Source: Linanthus parryae (taxonomy: Eukaryota; Streptophyta; Magnoliopsida; Ericales; Polemoniaceae). From it: 64,000 bases of DNA. Below, in pieces: positions 48,822 to 61,006 of the stretch (its first letter is position 1; every line of letters starts with the position of its first letter). Location: positions 19,788,001 through 19,852,000 of the forward strand of contig JALGPY010000007.1 in NCBI GenBank assembly GCA_023055425.1, read 5' to 3'. Both the position numbers and the translations under genes were made by a program. Below the pieces are notes generated by a model that saw only the letters and a program-made list of their open reading frames with translations, had not been told where the DNA came from and made no database searches.

Positions 48822-51800
48822 TATATATATGGTATTGCGTACTAGATACTGCCACACAAAACTTAGGTGAATGGACTCACTCTTTCCCTTTCATCAAGCT
48901 TTTCTTGCAAAGCAAGTAATTCCTTCTCTCTGGTCTCTAAGCTATGTCTCAACGCGTCAGCTTTCTGTTCCAAACAAAGAGACAATTTGATGTCAGTGAT
49001 ACTTTTGCATAATAAAAAAACTGACAAGAAAAATAAGGGTCAATTAGATAAAATCATTGAAAGAAAACATGCCTTCTCTTTAACAGCGAGGTCTGTAAGC
49101 CGACTGCTAATGTCTTCTTCTTTCTTTTTCAAAGTTGAGTTCTCTAGGTCAACCCTCTTTTGTGCTTCCTCAAGATCAATCTGTCTCTGTTTAAAGATGG
49201 CATCATTTTCATTAGCCCTCTCCTCTCTTTGGTTGAGCAATCTTCGAACCTCTGCCAGCCTCTCTTCTCCCTCTTGTAGTTTTCTTTCCCATTCACGCAA
49301 GTCTTCTCGCTGTTTGGATAAAGAACTTTCTTGTGCCTCTCGCCTGGTGAATAATGGAGGAGTTAGATAGGATGCAAATGAACCCAAAAGAACATGCAGG
49401 TTTGACATAAAGGAACAGCGAGAATAGGGATAATGAACATCAAGGAAGTACTAAGCATTGAAACTTACTCTGCATTGAAGGATAACCGATCCCTCCGAAC
49501 AGAATTTTCTCGAGCCTCGAGCTCATGCGCCTTCCTTTCGATTTCAGAATTCTTCCTACTCACCTCTGCGAGCTTGGCATCAGCAGCATGCAACTTCACT
49601 TCCACCTCTAAAGATTTCTCTTCAATGCTAGAGGCCAGTGCATTAGCTTCAGCCAGCTTTGAATCAGCTGTAAACTTGATTTCTGCATATTCTGCACGCA
49701 TTTCACGTAACGTTTTCTCCAGCTGCAGCAGCAAGAATGGTCTTAGGAAACTAAGATTTTCAGAAACAGAGGACAGTAGGGGTGGGGGGAGTGAAGTACT
49801 GTAGAGCGTATGTGGGAAAAGATCACAAAATGTCAGCGCTTTAACAGTGAGAGGAAATATAAATCGAGGACAAATGCTGTTAAGAGATTACAAATTATAT
49901 CCACCGCTAGCAAGTTCCTAAATGAGCTCAAGAAAAGGATCAGCATAGAAGATAATCCCCTTTCTTTTGTGAGTGTATATTTAGCTGCTCCGGAAAATCA
50001 TACTCAAACTTCTGTTTTAAATCCATCTGTATCACTATGGCTGTATGGCATCAATTAATAATAGCCAGGATATGTCTACCACTCTCCTCCTTAGAATAAT
50101 TTTTTCCTTCCCTTCCGCTTACAGTACATGAACATATATATCATAACAAAAATTGGAAGCAGGTTTCAGGTCAAGAACTGGTGAAACTGGATGGAAGAAC
50201 TTCTGATGCAGGATATGGTGACTTATGATGTTTTCATGTCGGTACAGGTAGCATGAAGCAATATTCAACACATACAGGAGGATTCTCAAAACTATTTCTA
50301 CACTTGTGATATATAGCTTGAACCTGTCCACGGCAATTGATATTCAGAATAATAGATTTGCAAATAAAATAACATTGTATTCACACCAGTTAAGGTGTGA
50401 ATTCCTAAGACCATGCATCATATCCTTAGGTGTCAACAGTTGATATCTCAATCAAAAAGGTCATACTATCAACAATATAATAAAAATGGCAATAGTAAGT
50501 AAGACATACATCAAGCACACACTGTTTCTCTACCCCCAAGGCCTTCCTCAACTCATCTTCTCGCTTCTCGATTTCAGACATTGCGATTAAATGAGCTGCC
50601 TGTTCGCGTTGCAGTGAAATTTTTGCTTCTTCCACAGCTTCCTTCAATTCTTCATACTTCGGACCCCATTCCTTTTTCTCAAGTAGTAGAAGACCCATAT
50701 TATACTGGTAGTCAAACAGCTGCATTCAATTTTCACAAATAGATGAGTATAGCGGAAGGTAAAACAAAGTCAAAAGATAAATAATTAACATGGATGAGCA
50801 GATACAACAACTTGCCAGATAATCTTTGGTATTCCAGAGAACCTTAAAACTAGCCAGATCAAGTTTCAGGTTTCAGAAGCAAAAGCAGGCTGAAAGAGGG
50901 ACTATTAAAAGATTTTCCCTAATAGTACTTGGATCCTAAACAAGTGCATAAAATATAATGTATATTGCACTCGATACAAAACTTTTATCAACAGCAATGA
51001 GCAGATACAATAACTTTGCAGAAGATCTTTGATCTTCCCAAAGAACCTTAAACAACTAACCAGAATCATGTTTCAGAATTCAAAAGTAACAGCATGCAGT
51101 TATATCGACTATTAAAAGATTCACCTTGTAATAGTACTAAGATCCTAGAAAAGTACATGAAAATTAATGCACATCGCACCTAGAGACCAATTATATTCCC
51201 TTTTTGAACTTCTAAATTTTAAAGAAACTGCTATTTGGGCAACATGTATTATTTCCCATCTTAGCAATTGTGTGTCCTTTACCACTAAAAATTATCATGT
51301 TATAAACTGGAAAGGGAATCCTGGAAATTTGGTAGTAGGTGTTGCTAACACAGTGGCAACCTACCCGATATGTCCCTTAATACTTGGTATTAAGAAATGT
51401 TTAGACTTTAGACAGCATTTCTACAACACTTTATGTCATCCGATCTTCATAGCTATCCCAAGTCATCCAGTTTTCAGTAACTTCTTATTCTACAATTCCA
51501 AGCATCCATTAACTTAGCTCCACGTGCATTCATGTTTCCTCTCCAAGGTTTGCAAACACTCAAACAGATGAATTAGACTAAATATCTATGCAGGATTTTC
51601 TCAAAAGGTATCACTGGTCATTTTAACACCTTCACTTTCGGACGGAGGAATGCCTGCAGCCCTACACCTATTACATCTGAACATATTATCCTTTTTCCTT
51701 CTTCTACTCTCCTTTCAAGTAACATCACTTATTTTTTTTCTCAACAGACGACTCCATGCGGTCCTCTTACCAAGTAATCTCTTCTAATTTGACAATTGGC

Positions 51801-53430
51801 ATACACAAACATCTAATTACTAAAGTACCCACCCGGAACTTGAGTCCCGTCAACTTTTTAAGGAGGCATGTGATTGGCATACAGGTATTCCAAATAATAG
51901 CCACTATATGCCCTACATGATCTCTTTAGAATACGTCCAATTAATACTCAAAGAAGGGTAACTTTGGAGAAGTAGAAGCATTGGTTCTCCAAATTTGGAA
52001 GGGGGACAACAGCGCGAGGACACCTTAATATGGAAAGAAGGACTACCTTTATGGGACACAAGGAGTAATAGTTTACCTATACATACTAACAGCTGACTCG
52101 TGATAAGCATATCTAGCTTCAGAATTCACCCTGACTCCACCAAATCATTGAAAGAGCCGAGGGAATTTGGACCACAACAATCAGGTTTTCTATTAAACCC
52201 CATTGCACGAACCAAAGTCAATCTATTTCGATAAATTGTGAGCCTTCTCCACATGGCTTCATGTGTCGGTGTGTAGCTCATAATAGGACCCTTAAATTCT
52301 TGATAACTGGTCAACTAACGACTTCCAGTTCCCAACATTAGGTTCCAGTTCCTTTTCTGCTCTGGTTGTTTCCATTGGTTGCTAGGTAGTCACTTAGAGG
52401 AAAAGGAGAGTTAAAATTCAGCGCCGGTGGGCTCAAAGTTAACAGTTAGAATTCCAAATCGCAAAGCATGTTTGGGTCCACAGCTAATATGCAGTTACAC
52501 CACAAAATCCATCCTTCGGCAAATCACCAACGAAACTACACTAAGAAGATTGTTCTCACTACTATAATAGCAAGTGAATCTAGATGACCCCCCACCTCAC
52601 ACACACACACACGCACACACACACCTATTTAGCTCCTCAAACTACCAGAGCTATGTACTGAAGAAGTTTGGGCCAGAGTACTCGGAATGAAAAGGCAAAT
52701 CGGACAAGATATCGCTGTCATTTAGCGTAACCTTCATAACCCAGATGCTACAAACGACACTAGTGCCTGAAGTAGTGATACATGTACCGATGTTTTGCCT
52801 TTTCATCAAATCTTGTTTCTCAGTACAAAACCCAGATAGCAAAATGAGGGCAACACCTCAGTATAGCTTCCCATCTTTTAAAACCATAACTCAAGTGAAT
52901 TGTAAGATCCAGTACTCCTCCCCTATGTTTCAAAACCTCCATACATTGAGTTAACACAGACAATAATCCAATTATAAAAACAAACTAACAGCTTATTTCG
53001 ACGGAATAAAATCAAGTAATTCAAGAACATATACAGACAATAACCCAATTATATTTAGCATAAGTTACTCAACACAAAACAGCAAAAAGATAATTAAAAC
53101 AAACTAACAACAGCTGTTATCTACTGAATAAAAAAAATCAAGAAAATCAAGAAATTGAATTTTGCTACTCACCTCGTTTTCCAGCTTTGAGATCTTCTCA
53201 GAAATGGCTTCCCGGTCCAGTGTGGCGTCTTCCAACCCTAAACCCAACTGGGTCCCACCGTTTTCACCCGGCGGCGTAACGGCGTCGGAAAAATCAACAC
53301 CTTTACCCCTCGGAACCGTCCTAGGGTTAGGGCTCAAATCCGAACCCGAACCAGAGACCTTCCTCTGAGCAGGCTCAGTTCTTGGTGTGAGTGTCCACCC
53401 AGACCACACCGTCCTCTGCGGCGTAAACAT
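45436..53430 (-). CDS. CRWN1: CRWN1/NMCP1-type nuclear lamina-like coiled-coil protein
   Basis: Eight exons on the minus strand: 53430-53173, 50719-50510, 49722-49469, 49343-49073, 48964-48881, 48586-46578, 46485-46326 and 45663-45436. The total is 3474 nt, or 1157 aa, close to Arabidopsis CRWN1. The start [17 protein letters not shown] is the conserved NMCP N-terminus. Residues about 80-745 are a long heptad-rich coiled coil (for example [55 protein letters not shown]). Then come CETCGEV, a Gly-Arg run ([10 protein letters not shown]), basic nuclear-localisation-like stretches, an acidic tail ([17 protein letters not shown]) and the conserved C-terminus [13 protein letters not shown] proteins form a plant lamina-like layer under the nuclear envelope and set nuclear size and chromatin arrangement. 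Intron 4 appears to use a GC donor; the other introns are GT..AG. An in-frame ATG at 53457 would add nine residues. Confidence 0.95.
48790..48830. repeat. Compound microsatellite in a CRWN intron
   Basis: (ACAT)n, then (AC)n, then (AT)n in the intron between exons 5 and 6. Confidence 0.95.
50793..51183. repeat. Tandem duplication in CRWN intron 1, period about 203
   Basis: Copies near 50793-50975 and 50996-51183 share ATGAGCAGATACAA, AGAACCTTAAA, GACTATTAAAAGATT and TAATAGTACT. They are moderately diverged. Confidence 0.7.
52598..52624. repeat. (AC)n microsatellite in CRWN intron 1
   Basis: About 13 AC units with one CG interruption. Confidence 0.95.
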
Positions 53431-53745
53431 CGCGAGATTAAATCTTGAAGAAAGCAAGATTCAAGATCGCAGATCAAGAAAATCAAGAAAGTGGTACTGA
53501 ACACACAAGACGCTCAATTTAGGGCACAAATCGAAGCTTTGCGGAGCAAAGAAGAAAACCCTAGTTTGTGTTTGTGGTGAAGGAGAGCAAAGAAGGGATT
53601 TTTCGACTGCCGGACGTGAAGAGAATTCCCCAATTCCGGCGAATAGGAGCGGTGAAATCCGATAACGTCTCGAAACCAACCTCGACCTCTCTCTCTCTTG
53701 CTTTCTCTCTCTTCGCTTTATTTTCTGAGCGCACAACACTCACGC
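53431..53745 (-). promoter_or_regulatory. 5'UTR / promoter-proximal region of the CRWN gene
   Basis: On the minus strand this has an AG-rich block near 53690-53720 (plus-strand CTCTCTCTC) and then the leader to the ATG at 53430. Short upstream ATGs occur (for example 53743 and 53739), so upstream-ORF control is possible if transcription starts before them. No clear TATA box was identified. Confidence 0.4.
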
Positions 53746-53820
53746 TCTTTCCATTTTTATTTTACTCTCACGAAAGCATTTCTTTTTTGACATTTACTCA
53801 AATGCCCTTGTAAGACCTTG

Positions 53821-54650
53821 GTGCATGTTTGCATTTCTGTTTTTAATTGGTTAAAAACAGGATGATTTTTTTTAACTTATTTGGTATGTTTGCAAAATAA
53901 TATAATATATGTCGGTATTGTACGTAAAAATAATCTTCAAGCAAATTAACTAGGAATGCAACTTGGGCGGGTTGAACCACCAACCCGAGTCCAGTCCGAA
54001 CTAAAATAGGGCCCGGGCATATAATTTTGGTAATTTGGACGGGCTTGGACAGAAACTCCCTGCCCGAATTGAAATTAGGGTCGGGCTTGGGCACAAATAT
54101 CAAACGACGGGCTGACCCGAATTGCCCGATTTGCATGGTGACTACATATAAATATTATATAGTGAAAGAGTTACGTAGTATATCTAATTTGAATATGCTA
54201 CTTTTTTTTAAAATTATTAGCGATGTTTTTAATCATTTAATTGTTCTTGAACTAGTTGATTTGTTTTTCTCCAATAATTTATTATTCTCTTGTGTTTTTA
54301 ATTAGATAATAAGTTAAATTTACTAGCCCGAATTGAACCCGAACTCGAATTGATTTATACGAATTTGGGCTCGGACGGGCTGACGATGCTCTTAACTCGG
54401 GTTGGGCTGAGCTTGGGCAGCCACGACAGAGCTCGGGCTTGAACAGGGGTGCCAACCCGTACAACCTGCCCGAGCTGCAGTCCTAAAATTAACATTAAAA
54501 TTTAGTAATGTTGTCAAATCTGTTTTTGATTTTAAACACTGTTTTTATACGGAACCAAACAGTTCTTATATTTTTTTTTTAGAGTGTTTTTCAACAAGTT
54601 TTTTTTCCATTGTTTTTCTTGTTTTTAAAATGGATACCAAACAAGCTCTT
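53821..54650. mobile_element. MITE split by a hAT element
   Basis: The left end GTGCATGTTTGCAT and the right end (reversed) GAGCTTGTTTGGTAT are imperfect inverted repeats, with TCTGTTTTTAA and TTAAAAACAG-type inner blocks on both sides. Excluding the insertion at 53951-54485 leaves about 290 bp. Related to the element at 32885. Confidence 0.45.
53951..54485. mobile_element. Non-autonomous hAT element with perfect 8-bp target duplication
   Basis: Ends TAGGAATGCAACTTGGGC and (reversed) TAGGACTGCAGCTCGGGC are inverted repeats flanked by AAATTAAC on both sides (53943-53950 and 54486-54493). Subterminal regions are rich in CGGGCTTGGGC / GCCCGA motifs. It is 535 bp with no transposase. The end sequence and subterminal repeat style are similar to the 24226 element but not the same. 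Confidence 0.92.
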
Positions 54651-55168
54651 AGTTCATTGTAGTCGAGTCCGGGGTATAACTGGCAATTTCAATCAGCCGC
54701 CTTTTGGAAGAACGTGGGGATTTGGAGGCCACTTTTTTGACTGACCGAATTGCCCAGAGGCGGTGGCTGCGGGTTGAAGGTTCTGGAAGTTTGAATTAGG
54801 TAGAAGGAGGGGTGTTTGTGTAAATATGAGCGGGTATGGAAAGGCCACGGTGTTTGTGGGTTGTAAAAACTTGGGAATGAGGCAAAGACATGGGATGGGT
54901 TGTCGTTGGTGATGACTGATGAGGATAAGGCATCTTCTAGTGTGTGTTTTTTTATAAAACCATCTTATAGTTTTAAGTAGTGGGTGTTGAGAGAAGGATT
55001 TGATGTTGGTTGTTTGTCACATGTGCTTACTAGGAGGACCCATCATTATGGATGATGGATGGCTTCTCTCTCTTTTGTGATGTAGAAAGAATGTGTGGGA
55101 ACTATGCATCCAAATCTTTATTGTTGGTGATGAAGATAAGCATCTTATAAATTTAGAAGGAGGGTAAC
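54651..55168. other. Intergenic, no gene seen
   Basis: Mixed-composition DNA between transposons. A GT-rich stretch near 54720-54900 carries no supported exon. Confidence 0.4.
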
Positions 55169-55170
55169 TA

Positions 55171-55427
55171 CCACTCCGTCTCACCTCTTTTGCATTATTT
55201 GTGTTTTTACCACTATTCACAAAATCACTTTGATCCGATGATTTGGATAACAAAATTTTATAATTTTTAAATAATTTTTTCACAGTGTTATAGAGTAATT
55301 CTTATTCTACAAGACAATAAAAAAACTATCAAAAAATTACATCGTTTTACGATCCAAAACACCGGGTCAAAATGACCCGGTTACGGATTAAAAAGTCAAA
55401 TGGTGCGTTGCATGTGGGACGGAGTGG
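55171..55427. mobile_element. Stowaway-like MITE, same family as 7212-7446
   Basis: TIRs CCACTCCGTCTCAC and (reversed) CCACTCCGTCCCAC are flanked by TA. The interior GATGATTTGGATAACAAAA, then CAGTGTTATAGAG, matches the element at 7212. Confidence 0.8.
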
Positions 55428-55545
55428 TATTTTTTTTACAAAAAAAACAGTCACTAATTTAATAATTATCCCTCAAAACATATTCAAGTTCTTATCATAC
55501 AAAACTACCGTACACAATCACACATGAAACAACTAGGGCTGTCAA

Positions 55546-55847
55546 TGGAGGGTTTGGTATGACTTATAAGCAACTTATAAGTCAGTTTTGGATTATAAGT
55601 TGAAGCCAACTTATAAGCAGTGTTTGGTATGGACTTATAAGCTGAAAAGTTGGAGCCCGACTTATAAGTCCATAATGTTAAATTTGAGTCTAAAAAAAGT
55701 TGAGTTTTTAAAGCGTTTTTTGAACTTTTGAACTTAAACATCCTTTTCACCAAACACCCCCAATTTTTTTGTTCATCTTTTTTGTCATAGATTTTTTTGA
55801 CATAAACATATAAATTAAGTTGCAAATAAGTCATATCAAACTCACCC
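55546..55847. mobile_element. MITE nested in the 55534 hAT element
   Basis: The left end GGGTTTGGTATGACTTATAA and the right end (reversed) GAGTTTGATATGACTTATTT are inverted repeats. ACTTATAAG blocks recur internally. The target duplication was not resolved. Confidence 0.6.
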
Positions 55848-56202
55848 AATATCAGCCCAACACATTTGCCCGCCCATACCCGTGGCCTTTACATGGACTA
55901 AAACTCGCCCGTTTAAAAAAATTGGTTGGTAGTGCCCTGCCCGTTTAAACGCGCATATAAATGGGCGGGTGTGGACGGGTTCACGAGCCCCGTTAAACCC
56001 AAGCTTTACGTTTTTAAGGAACTAAACCCAGTCTTAAAACAAAAAGTTTGTTCTTTATCTATTTCTTTCTTTTTAAATTCAGTGTTTATCTGTTTCGAGT
56101 GTTTTATTATTTTTTACTTATTTTGTAATGACAAATATGCCCTCTCTATTAAAATGTGTGTATCTATTTTATAAACCACGTATGTGATGAGAACGACATA
56201 AC

Positions 56203-56454
56203 ATGAAGGGATGGTGGCTACAGCGTTGCTCCTCCCTCTCGGTCTCCACCTCGTTCACCCACAACCATTACGTTGCTGCTCCTCTGTCTGTCTCTTTCAC
56301 CACCGCCACTGGTCGCAACCACAAATACAGCAGCCACCGCTTCAAGAGAGAAACCTTAAGACGAGCTCTGAACGAATTACGGTACTGGTCGTTTGGAAGA
56401 TCCGGTAATGATACACCGAGGCTCATCGGGAACGAACTTGATTCGATTGATTAA
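56203..56454 (+). pseudogene. Possible captured gene fragment inside a hAT element
   Basis: An 83-codon frame rich in Ser, Thr, Arg and hydroxylated residues near its start (SLSVSTSFTHNHYV) resembles a plastid transit peptide. Downstream, 56727-56841 encodes a Gly/Asp-rich run (GGGGGDGGGGDGG) in a different segment, as if separate exons of one host gene were captured with intron-like DNA between. I cannot name the source gene. Chance open frames are the alternative. Confidence 0.3.
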
Positions 56455-56994
56455 TTGGGGGTTCCTAAAATTCAGAATATGACTATAAATGGGTTCGATT
56501 TATTTCGGGGTTTATCACTGGAAATATAGATGAAGTGGCTTCTATGGATATGCATTCTCTTAAAAGAATCCAATGTTATATATGTTGCTGTTTGGGAAAC
56601 TTGATATGAAGAAGAAAAATCGGAAATGCAATGGTGTGTGAATATATGAACCTCATGAATTCGGGCTTTAAATTTTGAGTTCCCAATTCAGTTTCAAGTT
56701 GTCAGGATGACGAGTTGTTTTGTGTTAGAAAATTTTGACAATATTAGTGATCTATCTGGGGGCGGTGGTGGTGATGGCGGTGGTGGTGATGGTGGTGAAA
56801 TGGCAGCAGGGGTGACAGTTTTGTTGGTTGCGAATTGGTTCTAAGTAACTGGCAGGTTTGGGTTTGTAATGACCCATTATAACCTGCCCATTTAACTAAT
56901 GTACATCAAACAGGTTGGGCCGGTTGAGCCCATTAATGCTCGAGCCCGTTTTTTAATGGGCTCTACCCACCCGTTTGACAGGTCTAGAAGCAAC

Positions 56995-58084
56995 CTATGA
57001 CATGATGAACAAAGTACAAATTGGTGACTAAAACGTAGCATAGAAAACTTTCATTATACTGAACTTGGATTGAACAAAGGGATAACGGCTAGGAAACACT
57101 AATTTTCGCGCCCATACTTGAAACCATTCTAATATGATAGTAACACGTGACTTAACAGTGCAGGAGTTTTGGGATGACCTACAAAAGACTCTTATTCTTG
57201 ACAGTCATTGGAGGTCATAATACTTGTTGTAAAGTTTCCTTCTGTGTAGCTGTGTTGCACTGACCATTTATTATGCAAGTAGAGAATGTGCCCACAATCA
57301 TGAATCAGAGTTGACGGTTAAGGATTGAGATGCAGTGTTGTGAGAATATGACAAACATTTATAGAATCAGATTTAATAATAATATTTACCATATCTAGTT
57401 GAGCTTCGAAGCATAAACCATCTCGAAGTGCATATAATTTTGTATATGTAGTTTTGTATGAATGTTGCAACTAAAGCCCATAATCCAACGTCTCTTATCA
57501 TCCTCAATGAGCCCTCCACTACATGTTGTACTGGAGACCTCGTATGCAATGTCCTCGGTGTTAAGATTGAAGCGATCTATTGGTGGCAGTATCCAGCCAA
57601 TCTGAGTGACATGAAAGTTCTCCCTTCAATTATTTTTCTTTAGTTTTACTTTTTAGTATGATAATGTAAATGTCCAACTGAACTAGCCAATTTAAATGTG
57701 CAAGTAGATGAGGTCTCAAGCTTAGATTTTGTGGTTTGAAATGTGTTCTTTCTGTTTGATATAAATTATGAAGTTTGGGAGGGGTTGCGACAGTATACTC
57801 TTGATAGGTATTTTTGATTATTTAGATTTTGCATGAGCTACAATCGAATAAATAAACAATAAAAAAGATGCAGTCTAACCCTACATAGCTGAAATAGGTG
57901 GTGGATGTCTTTATAGTAGAGAAAGTTGAATACCGTGAGTTACTAAATATCATTTGACCCATTTGTTAAGATATAACTTATATAGAGATTCTGCGAGCAC
58001 TTCAAAAGGTTGATGGAATTATCTTGTCATTAGTGTCAGTGTATTTATTCTTTAATAACTAGGGGTTACCACTGTACTTTAACG
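56995..58084. other. Intergenic, no gene seen
   Basis: AT-rich DNA without coding signal between the hAT element and the LTR retrotransposon. Short frames only (for example 57458-57643). Confidence 0.4.
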
Positions 58085-58089
58085 TCGAT

Positions 58090-60993
58090 TGAAACACCCC
58101 CATATCATAAGGGATGCCTCCGCCCGAGGAGATGAGCCTCATTGGGAACGGATAATGATCGTCGGTTCATAGCTAGTACAACCATCGATAACTTAAACAT
58201 AATTTATCACAATTTCAATACAAACAGTGATAGCATTTGAAAAGCTAAGAAATACAATATTTTGTGATATGTAATGAAATACTATGTGATTGATGTTCTA
58301 GGCATCAAGCCCTCTATCCAGCTGTGTCGTGAACGTCCCCCACCTCGATAGCCAACCTGCGATTATAAAATAGCAAAAACCGACGCAGTTTTTACAGAAA
58401 ATGATCAGCAAACGACTGAGTAAGCTAACACACATAGCACGTAAACAGATTATGAGACATGTGACAGGAATAACAAGCTCCCTAATAAAATATCAGATAT
58501 TCGTGGGGATAACGTTCTCGTTGATTTGATGTGTTATTCTTCGTAACGATCTCAAATTTCGTATTTCGACCCAAAGACGTGGACCATCTTGGGAAATCAC
58601 TTTTAATAGCATTTCGCAATATCACTTTAAATCTCAACATAATAACTTTCACTTTTCTCAACGATAAGATAATCGAGTTCAGGAGTTCATTTTACCAACT
58701 AGTTGATACGGGGCGTGACCATATTCAATCCACAACCGCTTTCTCATAATGTGCAAAAGCACTACCATAACCATAACTCAATCACAGGAGGTTCGCATCA
58801 TAGCGCCTCATGACCATAACATAATCAAAAAGAGGTCCGCATCACAGCGCCTCAAAATCTCATAACAGTAACAAATAACAATATGTCTAAAATGTATCGT
58901 ATCAGGGATATGGCACAAACCCACGCACAACAATTTCCAATTTACATAATTACGACTTTTCTTCCAAGATATCACAAGATGTATATCGGGAGCTCCAAGT
59001 AAAGCCGGTGTTGCAATTTTCATAATAATCGATGTATGATAGTGAGATATACATTATTTGGCCAATAAGTGAGCGGTGTGCTACTTTTGGATAGTCGTGA
59101 CCCGTGAAATAGGTAATCCTGGCCTAATATGGTAGTCATGATTGGAACGGTACTTTCTTGTTTCACAATTGAATTTAGATGTTCTTCTTTCGGACTCGTT
59201 ATTTTGGATTTGAATTACCAATTTTAAACGGTACTTCAAGTAGAGTATTTCAAAAACAAGTAATAACTCAAATAAAGCATGTATAGTAGTATTTCACAAA
59301 TAACACAGGCGATACACGAAAGAATGAAAGGCACACGAGGCTAGGCATATTAACTTACCGTAATCCAAGGCATGTCCTAGATGTCGTTCTCGCCTACGAA
59401 GTCGGCACCTACGATTGGAGCTTCTAACTCAATAAAACCGCAACCAAATTTATTTTCTCTAACAACCTATATATTCTATCTTCTTTTTTTTCTCAAAAAT
59501 GTCTTTTTTCTATAATATTCACCCCCAACCATTTTATGAAAAATAATAGTTATTAACTTATAAATAATAATCTAAACAAATTAAATAAAAAATAATTTTA
59601 TAAATGAATCTGAATTTAAAAACTACACTTAGTAGCCCAAAAGTTTATGAAATGTCAACTCCCCCCCCCCAAGTTTCTAAAACTGCAAAATAACCCCCAA
59701 AACTTTCTAAAAATTGCAATTTAACCCCCAAGCAAGAACACTCAAACTAACGGATCAAAACATGGATTCAAGGTCCTAAAACATGATTTTGTTACTGAAA
59801 ACAACTTCGGGAAAGATTTTGAGCATACCCATACCAAAAATCGCGAGAAACGGTCAAGAAACGGGACGGGTCGAGCTTGCCGTCGGTGGTACTCGGCGGT
59901 GATGGCCGACAGGGCCTCTCCGGCGACTTCTAGTTGCGTATGAGCCTTCAAAAGGCTTGTTCGGACCTTTCTGAGGCGATTGGAGCAGAGAAGAATGGGT
60001 GGATCGCCTTGGTTGAGCTCCGACGAACTTCTCGCTGGAATTCGTGGAGTCTCGCCGGCGTTGGAGTGGCTTGCGGCCACTGTTTGGGCTGCTGCTTCTG
60101 CTGCTACTGTTCTGCTTCTTCCTCTGCTTATGGTCGCAAGGAGGAGAGTAAAGAGAGCGAGAGAGAGATACAGAGGTGTAAAGGTGAGGTGGTGGTTGTC
60201 GGTGGGTTTCCGTCGGGGATGGCAGCGGCCATTGTTGTCGCTGCTACTGCTGCTCCTTCATTGGTCATAAAAGAAAGAAAAGAGAGAGGTACAGAGAGGT
60301 AGTGAGAGATAGAGAGATTGTGGTAAGGTGGTAATGGTGTTGGTGGCGTCGGGGGTGGGTCTTCTCGCCGGCTGCAGCGGCGGTGGTGGTTTGGCCGCTG
60401 CCTACTGCTGCTGCTGTTGTGCTCTGGCAGAGAGAAAGAGAGACATAGGGGGAGAAGAGAGCAGAGATTGGAGAGGGAGGTGATGGTAGTGAGGGTCTCG
60501 GTGGTGTTTCCGTGAAGAGAAAAAGAAGAAAGTTAAATAGAGGAGGGAGGAGAGAGAGACGGGGAGAGAGAGAAAGAAAGAGAGTGAGAGAGGGAAATGA
60601 TACGTTAAAAAACACAAACATTTGGCAGATGTTGGGGAGTGGGAAAAATGTATCTTATTATTATCATGAATATTGCTATAACAATAGTATGACTATCGTA
60701 TAAAATACATAGTATACATACAGTATATATGCTGTATAAAATACAATACAAAATACATAGTATGTATACGGTATAGATACGTATACAAAGAGAGTATATA
60801 ATTCATATAGTATAAATACAAATACAGGTTTACATACCAAAAGTTTTGTAAAGGACAAATAATACCCCCAACATCAACTATTTAATATTATCTAAATTAC
60901 AACTACCTCCCCACTAGCTATATATTTCGAAAATAAATATGTAACCTATATGTAAAAGACGTCAATATACTTAGAAAAAGACGGGGTGTTACA
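58090..60993 (-). repeat. 3' LTR (minus orientation), 2904 bp
   Basis: On the minus strand it begins TGTAACACCCCGTC at 60993 and ends in GTTTCA at 58090. It includes a GC-rich stretch (59800-60500) with simple repeats and open frames on both strands that are not recognisable proteins. Confidence 0.7.
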
Positions 60994-61006
60994 TCCTTCC
61001 CCGCTT
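60994..61006 (-). other. Polypurine tract
   Basis: On the minus strand AAGCGGGGAAGGA immediately precedes the LTR start TGTAACACC, the position where plus-strand DNA priming occurs. Confidence 0.7.

Larger units (their letters stand above)
55534..56986. mobile_element. Non-autonomous hAT element, 1453 bp
   Basis: Ends TAGGGCTGTCAA and (reversed) TAGACCTGTCAA are inverted repeats flanked by GAAACAAC (55526-55533) and GAAGCAAC (56987-56994), an 8-bp target duplication with one mismatch. Subterminal zones near 55855-55995 and 56870-56970 are rich in GGGCGGGT / GCCCGTTT motifs. It encodes no transposase and contains a nested MITE near the left end and a possible gene fragment in the middle. Confidence 0.85.

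Noticed and set aside
51167..51517. 116-codon plus-strand frame in CRWN intron 1
   Set aside because: Opposite to the host gene, no domain, composition of intronic DNA.
59742..60621. Several frames of 70-122 codons on both strands
   Set aside because: They lie in the LTR, are low complexity (CT/GA, CTG repeats) and match no protein I recognise.
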